From BOG-1184 sp049514575 (lineage in GTDB: Bacteria; Fibrobacterota; Chitinivibrionia; Chitinivibrionales; Chitinispirillaceae), in assembly GCA_049514575.1 (NCBI GenBank), contig JBEKUX010000004.1, forward strand, positions 1-64,000: 64,000 nucleotides of DNA. The letters are read 5' to 3'. Each line of letters begins with the position of its first letter. Position 1 is the stretch's first letter. A program made the position numbers and the translations under genes. The notes below the pieces were generated by a model, which was given only the letters and a program-made list of their open reading frames with translations, did no database searches and had not been told where the DNA came from. Below are positions 58,496 to 64,000 of the stretch, one piece after another.

Positions 58496-60085
58496 ATGAA
58501 AAACAAAAAACAAATAACGCTGTACGACACAACCCTGCGCGACGGCAACCAGGGGCTGGGCATACACCTTTCGCTCCCGGATAAGCTCAGAATCACCGAG
58601 AAACTTGACGAACTCGGCATCCACTACATCGAAGGCGGATGGCCCAACCCGACGAACGCCATCGACACCGAGTATTACCGTGAAGTCAGGAAGCTGAAGC
58701 TCGCGGCAAAGATAGCGGCTTTCGGGAGCACCCGCCGGCCCGGAGGCCGCGCAACAACAGACCCTTTTGTGACCATGCTTGTCAAAAGCGACACGCCGGT
58801 GGTCACGGTATTCGGCAAGACGTGGGACATGCAGGTCAGAAAGGTCCTGGGGACATCGCTCGATGAAAACCTGGCTATGATCGACGATACGGTCGCGTTT
58901 TGTAAAAAGTACGGCCGTGAGGTGGTTTACGACGCCGAGCATTTTTTCGACGGCTACAAGGCAAACCCTGACTATGCGTTTAAAACACTGCAGGCCGCGT
59001 GCGACGCCGGGGCCGATGTCCTTGTCCTTTGCGATACGAACGGCGGTATGCTTCCGGATGAATTCGTAACGATATTCCGCGACGTGCGGTCGCGGATAGG
59101 CGCGAAACTCGGCGTCCACCTGCACAATGACACCGGGTGCGCAGATGCGATGTCGTGCCTCGGCGTCCTGGAAGGCGCGGACCAGGTGCAGGGAACCATG
59201 AACGGCATGGGTGAACGGTGTGGAAACGCAAACCTCTGCACGATCATTCCCAACCTGCAGCTCAAACGCGGCCTTTCCATGGTGTCACCGCGGCAGCTTT
59301 CGCTTTTAACGTCGGTATCAGTGTTCATGACCGAGATCGCCAATACCGTACCGGACGTGAGGCAGCCATATGTCGGTGAAGCGGCCTTTGCGCACAAAGC
59401 CGGGGCACATGCCGATGCGGTCCGCAAAGTACGGAAATCGTTCGAGCATGTCACCCCCGACAGCGTGGGCAATAAACGTCAATTCGTCATATCGCACCAG
59501 GCCGGATCGAGCACGATTCTGGAAAAGCTCACAAACGTCATGCCTGGCCTTGATAAAAAAGATACCCGCGTGAAAAAGCTTCTTTCCCGAATCAAGGAAC
59601 TTGAGGCTTCGGGCTACCAGTTCGAAGCGGCCGAAGGGTCATTCGAGCTCATCGCCCGGGAAATGCTCGGCCAGTATGTTGAGCCATTCGACGTGATGGG
59701 TTTCCATGTCACCGAAGAGAAACGGGAAAACGGAACGCTTTTTTCCGAGGCGACGATCAAGGTGAAGGAGTACGATGTCATCGAACACACGGCGGCAGAA
59801 GGCGACGGCCCGGTCAATGCGCTCGACAATGCTCTGCGCAAGGCGCTCGTCAAATTCTACCCGTCGCTTGCCGACGTCAAACTCGAAGACTTCAAGGTGC
59901 GCGTTCTTGACGGACGCGACGGCACCGGCGCCAAGGTGCGGGTGCTCATCGAATCGTCCGACGGCGTTTCGCGGTGGGGAACCGTCGGCGTTTCCACCAA
60001 CATCATTGAAGCGTCGTGGCTGGCGCTGATCGATGGCCTTAAGTATAAGTTGATGAAAGAAAAATTAAAGATTAAAAAGAAATAA
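58496..60085 (+). CDS. cimA: (R)-citramalate synthase
   Basis: It condenses pyruvate with acetyl-CoA to citramalate, providing 2-oxobutyrate for isoleucine without threonine deaminase. The 529 residues match the TIGR00977-type CimA: LYDTTLRDGNQGLGIHLSLP, YIEGGWPNPTNAIDTEYY, FGSTRRPGG, VYDAEHFFDGYKANPDYAFK, VHLHNDTGCADAMSCLGVLE, and a C-terminal LeuA-like domain. The EGGWP and EHFFDGY texts separate it from LeuA and homocitrate synthase. Position between leuB and ilvE fits. Confidence 0.94.
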   Translation: MKNKKQITLYDTTLRDGNQGLGIHLSLPDKLRITEKLDELGIHYIEGGWPNPTNAIDTEYYREVRKLKLAAKIAAFGSTRRPGGRATTDPFVTMLVKSDTPVVTVFGKTWDMQVRKVLGTSLDENLAMIDDTVAFCKKYGREVVYDAEHFFDGYKANPDYAFKTLQAACDAGADVLVLCDTNGGMLPDEFVTIFRDVRSRIGAKLGVHLHNDTGCADAMSCLGVLEGADQVQGTMNGMGERCGNANLCTIIPNLQLKRGLSMVSPRQLSLLTSVSVFMTEIANTVPDVRQPYVGEAAFAHKAGAHADAVRKVRKSFEHVTPDSVGNKRQFVISHQAGSSTILEKLTNVMPGLDKKDTRVKKLLSRIKELEASGYQFEAAEGSFELIAREMLGQYVEPFDVMGFHVTEEKRENGTLFSEATIKVKEYDVIEHTAAEGDGPVNALDNALRKALVKFYPSLADVKLEDFKVRVLDGRDGTGAKVRVLIESSDGVSRWGTVGVSTNIIEASWLALIDGLKYKLMKEKLKIKKK

Positions 60086-60105
60086 TTGATAAATAATTAT
60101 TTTTT

Positions 60106-60132
60106 GCTAAAGCCTCCTGCGGAGCCTTTAGC
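60106..60132. repeat. GCTAAAG hairpin in the cimA-ilvE spacer
   Basis: GCTAAAGCCTCC-tgc-GGAGCCTTTAGC with one mismatch. The ends equal those of elements A and B, and the flank TTATTTTTTGCTAAAG matches the right end of element B read in reverse. It seems to be the minimal, end-only form of that family. Confidence 0.75.
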
Positions 60133-60168
60133 TCATGAAATAATAATTAATGATTTAGGAGAATTTCT

Positions 60169-61188
60169 ATGACTAAAAAAATCGACTGGAAGAACCTTGA
60201 GTTTCAGTATATGCAGACCGACTGCTATCTGCGGTCGGATTTTAAAAACGGCTCGTGGGGCAAGCTTGAAAATTGCACCGACCCGCATGTTTCGCTTCAC
60301 GTTGCGGCCACGTGTCTGCATTACGGACAATCGTGCTTTGAGGGACTGAAGGCCTTCGGATGCAAGGACGGCTCCATAGCGCTTTTCAGGCCGGAAGAAA
60401 ACGCCCGGCGGCTCATCGCCAGCGCCAAGCGGCTGGTCATGGAACCGGTGCCCGAAGAACTTTTTATCGAAGCGTGCAAAAAGATAATCAAATCCAACCA
60501 GGACTGGATGCCGCCCTACGGCACCGGCGCCAGCATGTATCTGCGGCCGATCCTGTTCGGGACGAGCCCGCACATCGGTGTACACGCATCCGAAGAGTAT
60601 GCCTTTATCCTTCTCTGCATGCCCGTCGGGCCCTACTACCGCGACGGGTTCTTTCCTGTCAAGGCAATGGTGCAGGAGAAATACGACCGGGCGGCGCCGC
60701 GCGGCGTCGGGGACATCAAGGCTGCCGGCAATTATGCGGCAGGCATGCTCGGCGACATGGAAGGGCATCAAAAAGGCTACGCGATCTGCCTGTATCTCGA
60801 TTCAGCGACGCGGTCGCTTGTTGATGAGTTCGGCACGTCGAACTTTTTCGGCATCACGGCAGACGGCAGGTACGTGACGCCCGAATCGACCTCCATACTC
60901 GGATCAATAACCAACAAGAGCCTGCAGACGCTTGCGGCCGATTTCGGCCTCACGGTTGAGCGCAGAAACATCAAGGTCACCGAACTCTCGAACTTTACCG
61001 AAGTCGGCGCGTGCGGCACCGCGGCCGTAATAACGCCGGTCTGTTCGATAACGTACGGCACCAGGGTATACAAATTCGGCAAAGAGAAAGAAGCCGGACC
61101 GACCCTGACAAAACTTTACAAAGAGCTCCAAGGAATACAGTACGGGGAGATCGAAGACCGGCACAAGTGGATGGTGATAGCAACATAG
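60169..61188 (+). CDS. ilvE: Branched-chain amino acid aminotransferase
   Basis: A PLP enzyme that makes the final step to Val, Leu and Ile, with glutamate as donor. The 339 residues have LHYGQSCFEGLKAFGCKDG, the catalytic Lys in GVGDIKAAGNYAAGM (about residue 184), LVDEFGTSNFFGI, and the late EVGACGTAAVITPV of the class IV, IlvE type II group. TTAGGAG precedes the ATG. It is the last gene of the operon; the next gene converges 1 bp away and no intrinsic terminator was seen. Confidence 0.95.
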   Translation: MTKKIDWKNLEFQYMQTDCYLRSDFKNGSWGKLENCTDPHVSLHVAATCLHYGQSCFEGLKAFGCKDGSIALFRPEENARRLIASAKRLVMEPVPEELFIEACKKIIKSNQDWMPPYGTGASMYLRPILFGTSPHIGVHASEEYAFILLCMPVGPYYRDGFFPVKAMVQEKYDRAAPRGVGDIKAAGNYAAGMLGDMEGHQKGYAICLYLDSATRSLVDEFGTSNFFGITADGRYVTPESTSILGSITNKSLQTLAADFGLTVERRNIKVTELSNFTEVGACGTAAVITPVCSITYGTRVYKFGKEKEAGPTLTKLYKELQGIQYGEIEDRHKWMVIAT

Positions 61189-61189
61189 G

Positions 61190-61531
61190 TCACGTCTTGA
61201 AAATAAAATACACCGCCCCGATAAGGCACATGCCGGCCCAGAGGAAGTTCAGCTTCAGCGGCTGGCGCATGTAAAGAAACGCAAAAGGGATAAAAACCGA
61301 AAGCGTTATTACTTCCTGCAGGATTTTAAGCTGGCCCAGACTGTAGACCGAATACCCGATCCGGTTGGCCGGCACCTGCAGCATATATTCGAAGAAGGCA
61401 ATGCCCCAGCTGGCGACTGCGGCGATGTACCACTTCTTGTCGTAAAGGTTCTTAAGGTGCGCATACCAGGCAAATGTCATAAAACCGTTGGAAAGTATGA
61501 GCAACCCGATGGTTTTTACGATGACCGGCAT
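61190..61531 (-). CDS. DUF486 (DMT-superfamily) membrane protein
   Basis: The 113 residues form four hydrophobic segments with FMTFAWYAHLKNL, WYIAAVASWGIAFFEYMLQV, PANRIGYSVYSLGQLKILQE and FLWAGMCLIGAVYFIF. These match the DUF486 family of small drug/metabolite-transporter-like proteins. The family has no firm substrate. Confidence 0.88.
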   Translation of the reverse strand: MPVIVKTIGLLILSNGFMTFAWYAHLKNLYDKKWYIAAVASWGIAFFEYMLQVPANRIGYSVYSLGQLKILQEVITLSVFIPFAFLYMRQPLKLNFLWAGMCLIGAVYFIFKT

Positions 61532-61574
61532 AATAGAGGCTCCTTGTTCGGGTTATATGGAATAACAGAATTGC

Positions 61575-62675
61575 TCAGGCGGTAAATTTGAAGAACAGTA
61601 TTTCCCCATCCTTGACGACATACTCTCTTCCCTCAGACCGTATCCTTCCCGCTGTCCGCAAGGCATGTTCGGAGGTGTATCGCTCCAGCTCTTCCACGGT
61701 GTAAACGTCGGCCTTCACGAAACCCTTCTCAAAATCCGAATGAATGGTGCCGGCGGCCTGCGGCGCGGTAGAGCCTGCGGAAAGGTTCCAGGCACGAAGT
61801 TCTTTTTCATTAAACGTAAAAAATGAGATAAGTCCCAGCAGTTTGTAAATGGAACGCGCAAGCGCCGCAAGGCCGCTTTCTTTTAGGCCAAGCGATGAGA
61901 GGAACTCGTTTCGTTCTTCATCAGAAAGTTCGTTGAGTTCGGATTCGATTTTCGCACAGATCGGAATGCAAACCGTGTTTTGTTTTGCCGCATGTTCCCG
62001 GAGCGTTTTAAGATGCGGAGATCCAGTTACGGAAGAGAGGTCGGCCTCTGCAACGTTGGCCACATACAGCATGGGTTTGGCCGTAATCAAATGCATTTCG
62101 GCAATTGCGGCAATCGATTCGGCGTCAAGCCCGATGGCCCGCACCGGAATGCCCCTGCCGATGCCGTCGTACACTTTTTCGAATGCCGCAAGTTTGGCCT
62201 TATGCTCTTTTTCGCCCGACTTTGCGATCTTCCCTGCCCGCTCGACCCCCTTCTCGGCAGTCTCAAGGTCTTTGAGCAGGAGCTCGGTCTCGACCGTGGA
62301 CACGTCACGCAGCGGGTCCACGGAGCCATCCACATGTACCACCTCGCCATCTTCAAAGCAGCGCACCACCTGCACCACCGCGTCGACGTCCTTGATATGG
62401 CCGAGGAACTGGTTCCCGAGGCCTGCCCCGGTTGATGCTCCTTTGACAAGCCCGGCGATGTCGATGAGTTCAAGGAAAGCCGGCACGATTTTCTGCGTCG
62501 TGATGTGCGCGGCAATGCGGCCGAGCCGGTCATCCGGCACCGCCACGACGCCGTGGTTCGGGTCAATGGTACAGAAGGGGTAGTTCTCCACTGCAGCTTT
62601 GCCCGCGCAGAGCGCATTAAACAGGGTGGACTTTCCTACGTTTGGAAGTCCTATTATTCCAGCTGAGAGAGACAT
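61575..62675 (-). CDS. ychF: Redox-regulated ATPase YchF (Obg-like)
   Basis: A P-loop protein of the OLA1/YchF group that binds ATP in preference to GTP. The P-loop is GLPNVGKSTLFNAL (8-21), with DIAGLVKGASTGAGLGNQFL (switch region). YVANVAEADL in place of the GTPase NKxD explains the ATP preference. A helical arm and a C-terminal TGS domain (KGFVKADVYTVEELERYT) follow. At 366 residues it is standard. Confidence 0.96.
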   Translation of the reverse strand: MSLSAGIIGLPNVGKSTLFNALCAGKAAVENYPFCTIDPNHGVVAVPDDRLGRIAAHITTQKIVPAFLELIDIAGLVKGASTGAGLGNQFLGHIKDVDAVVQVVRCFEDGEVVHVDGSVDPLRDVSTVETELLLKDLETAEKGVERAGKIAKSGEKEHKAKLAAFEKVYDGIGRGIPVRAIGLDAESIAAIAEMHLITAKPMLYVANVAEADLSSVTGSPHLKTLREHAAKQNTVCIPICAKIESELNELSDEERNEFLSSLGLKESGLAALARSIYKLLGLISFFTFNEKELRAWNLSAGSTAPQAAGTIHSDFEKGFVKADVYTVEELERYTSEHALRTAGRIRSEGREYVVKDGEILFFKFTA

Positions 62676-62709
62676 AAGAATTAAAATATATAATTAATCA
62701 TTTTCTTTA

Positions 62710-62990
62710 GCTAAAGGCTTCTGTTTGGGTGTGGGGTGGGCACCATTGTTGTAGCGCTGAACTTCAGCGAACCCCCACCCTCACGTACCCGTGGAATTGA
62801 AATACAAGACATAATGCAGGTTTACAAAATAAATATTTTCAATTTATAATACTTGTGGGTGCGGGTAAAGGATGCATAAAATAGCACGGTCGGCGCCCCT
62901 GCCTGCGCCGAGGCTCTCGCCACGCTAACGCTGGCGTAGCGGGTCTGCAGGCAGGCACCCGCCACCCTCCGCTACAGCGGAGCCTTTAGC
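62710..62990. repeat. GCTAAAGG-ended element B (281 bp)
   Basis: Ends GCTAAAGGC (62710-62718) and GCCTTTAGC (62982-62990) are exact inverses. It shares two blocks with element A (inverted). Near the right end it also carries hairpins CACGCTAACGCTGGCGTAG and TCCGCTACAGCGGA and the arms TGCCTGC/GCAGGCA. It fills most of the 341-bp gap between ychF and the Ech genes; no gene is visible in it. Confidence 0.7.
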
Positions 62991-63016
62991 AAAAAATAAA
63001 TTATTATTGTTAATTA

Positions 63017-63364
63017 TTAAACACTCGCTTCCTGACGGAAGCTTTCAATACTCTTAGAGGAACTTGGTGCTGAATACTGCTGGTCCATGGACAGGCACTT
63101 CGTAGGACATGCGTCGATGCATGCCCCGCACTGGATACACTTCATCCGTTCGATCTCCCAGGTCTTCTCGGGTTTTTTGACCGTAATGGCATGGGTCGGG
63201 CATTTTTTCTGGCAGAGGGAACAGAAGATGCAGCGCTTGATGTCGTTGACAATGCGGCCCCGGGTGTTGGCATAGGGCGCACGTTTTACAAAAGGATAGA
63301 GCCGCGTCGCATACTTCGAAAGCGCGCTGCGGGAAATGATCTTTGCAATGGTAAAATGCGACAT
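63017..63364 (-). CDS. Ech-type hydrogenase ferredoxin subunit (EchF/NuoI-like)
   Basis: The protein has two [4Fe-4S] motifs, CIFCSLCQKKCP and CIQCGACIDACP (about residues 46-57 and 77-88), preceded by a short basic segment, as in the EchF/HycF/NuoI polyferredoxin subunits that wire electrons to a membrane hydrogenase. I start at MSHFTIAK (63364), four bases after the preceding stop; a longer frame from 63400 would overlap that gene. Context with the large subunit makes an Ech-like complex the best reading; a complex I relative is less likely given the DPCISC ending next door. Confidence 0.85.
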   Translation of the reverse strand: MSHFTIAKIISRSALSKYATRLYPFVKRAPYANTRGRIVNDIKRCIFCSLCQKKCPTHAITVKKPEKTWEIERMKCIQCGACIDACPTKCLSMDQQYSAPSSSKSIESFRQEASV

Positions 63365-63368
63365 AGTT

Positions 63369-64000
63369 TTAGCGCTCCGTACAGCTGATGCAGGGATCAA
63401 TGGTCAGGACAATTACCGGAACATCCGGCAGCTCGCACCCTTTAAGCATGATGACGAGCGGCGGAATATTGGCGAATGTCGGCGTTCTGATCCTGAACCG
63501 CTCAAGATATTTGGTAGCGTTGCCTTTCAGGTAGTAGACGACCTCGCCGCGCGGCTGTTCGAGCCGCGAGAAAAATTCGCCGGTCGGGTTCCCTGTTATC
63601 TTCACGTCAATGGGACCTCCGGGAATTTTATCGATGGCCTGGCGGATAAGGTCGAACGACATGGTGACCTCGCGAATGCGGACGGCCGTTCTCGCATAGC
63701 AATCGCCGCCGGTTTCAACCACCGGTTCCCACTGCAGGTCCCTGTATGCCGCATAGCCGAGCTTGCGCATGTCCTGGGAAACGCCGCTTCCGCGGAGCGT
63801 CGGCCCTACTGCGCCGAGCGCGACGGCCTGTTCTTTTGAAAGCATGCCGACGCCGACCGTGCGACGCTTGACAGAAGAGTCATTAATGAACGTCGGTGTG
63901 ATCTCGTTGTACTGCGCTTCGATTGCCGTAAGTTCCTTTTTTATCCGCTGCAGCGTATCGTTGGCAATGTCGCGGCGTACCCCGCCGACTTTGCAGGAAC
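63369..64000 (-). CDS. Ech-type [NiFe] hydrogenase large subunit (EchE-like), N-terminus outside window
   Basis: The frame is open to base 64000, so only the C-terminal 210 or so residues are here. CKVGGVRRDIAN near the edge is the conserved text of NuoD/group 4 hydrogenase large subunits. The C-terminus DPCISCTER carries the L2 motif DPCxxC that holds the NiFe site and lies at the very end, as in Ech subunits that lack a maturation peptide. Group 4 hydrogenases couple ferredoxin oxidation and proton reduction to ion pumping. It is followed after 4 bp by the ferredoxin subunit. Confidence 0.88.
   Translation of the reverse strand, partial: SCKVGGVRRDIANDTLQRIKKELTAIEAQYNEITPTFINDSSVKRRTVGVGMLSKEQAVALGAVGPTLRGSGVSQDMRKLGYAAYRDLQWEPVVETGGDCYARTAVRIREVTMSFDLIRQAIDKIPGGPIDVKITGNPTGEFFSRLEQPRGEVVYYLKGNATKYLERFRIRTPTFANIPPLVIMLKGCELPDVPVIVLTIDPCISCTER

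Overview
The window reads as a chromosomal segment of a Gram-negative, fermentative bacterium, most likely a member of the Fibrobacterota (Fibrobacter / Chitinispirillum relatives). The main pointers are a TIGR02147-family protein (a paralogue family typical of Fibrobacter) translationally coupled to a DUF2341/LamG lipoprotein, two secreted proteins ending in type IX secretion-like C-terminal sorting domains, outer-membrane barrels, LPS-type GT9 glycosyltransferases, many TPR proteins, and the end of an Ech-type energy-converting hydrogenase operon. No 16S rRNA is present, so the assignment is inference. Most genes are moderately GC-rich. The 13.9-16.9 kb block and the 21.1-22.9 kb gene are visibly AT-rich.

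Layout. 0-12 kb (minus strand): the start of a formylglycine-generating-enzyme-like secreted protein (cut by the edge), nitroreductase, dinB, DAHP synthase, exported aldose 1-epimerase, and a 2319-residue TPR protein built from roughly five 813-819 bp tandem super-repeats. 12-21 kb: a secreted unknown; an AT-rich island with a fused DNA methyltransferase/restriction endonuclease plus two unknown proteins; uvrC; an EpmB/KamA radical SAM gene; a PAP2 phosphatase. 21-27.4 kb: two TMTC-like membrane glycosyltransferases with TPRs flanking a CxxCH/beta-propeller/TPR protein; the second has a one-base frameshift in its last TPR. 27.5-33.5 kb: GH27 alpha-galactosidase, an outer-membrane barrel, and the DUF2341/LamG lipoprotein with its TIGR02147 partner. 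33.6-49.8 kb: housekeeping genes (HU, nfo, GNAT, DUF4398 lipoprotein, ligA, ROK kinase, lipoate ligase-like, tRNA-Leu, tig-clpP-clpX, DTW protein, two GT9 enzymes, rsmE) and a 56-residue membrane protein gene. 50-51.3 kb: a beta-helix/thrombospondin-3 secreted protein.

51.7-61.2 kb is a complete-looking branched-chain amino acid operon: leader peptide and attenuator, ilvB, ilvN, ilvC, leuA, leuB, cimA, ilvE. CimA implies that isoleucine is made from pyruvate via citramalate. ilvD and leuCD are not in the window. The leader has a consensus-like promoter whose predicted start coincides with the leader AUG, 16 Ile/Val/Leu codons out of 37, and four mutually complementary segments that give textbook 1:2, 2:3 and 3:4 pairings ending in a 14-bp terminator. 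A second promoter-like site lies downstream of the attenuator.

61.2-64 kb: DUF486 membrane protein, ychF, and the last two genes of an Ech-like hydrogenase operon running off the right edge.

A second theme is dispersed intergenic palindromes. At least five families are visible (GTAGRGRCG palindromes, CCCTCTCC palindromes, GCTAAAGG-ended elements, CCTAAAGGCC repeats, AGTTATGAGT repeats), plus one MITE-like element with 24-bp inverted termini. Every spacer of the ilv-leu operon from ilvN onward carries one.
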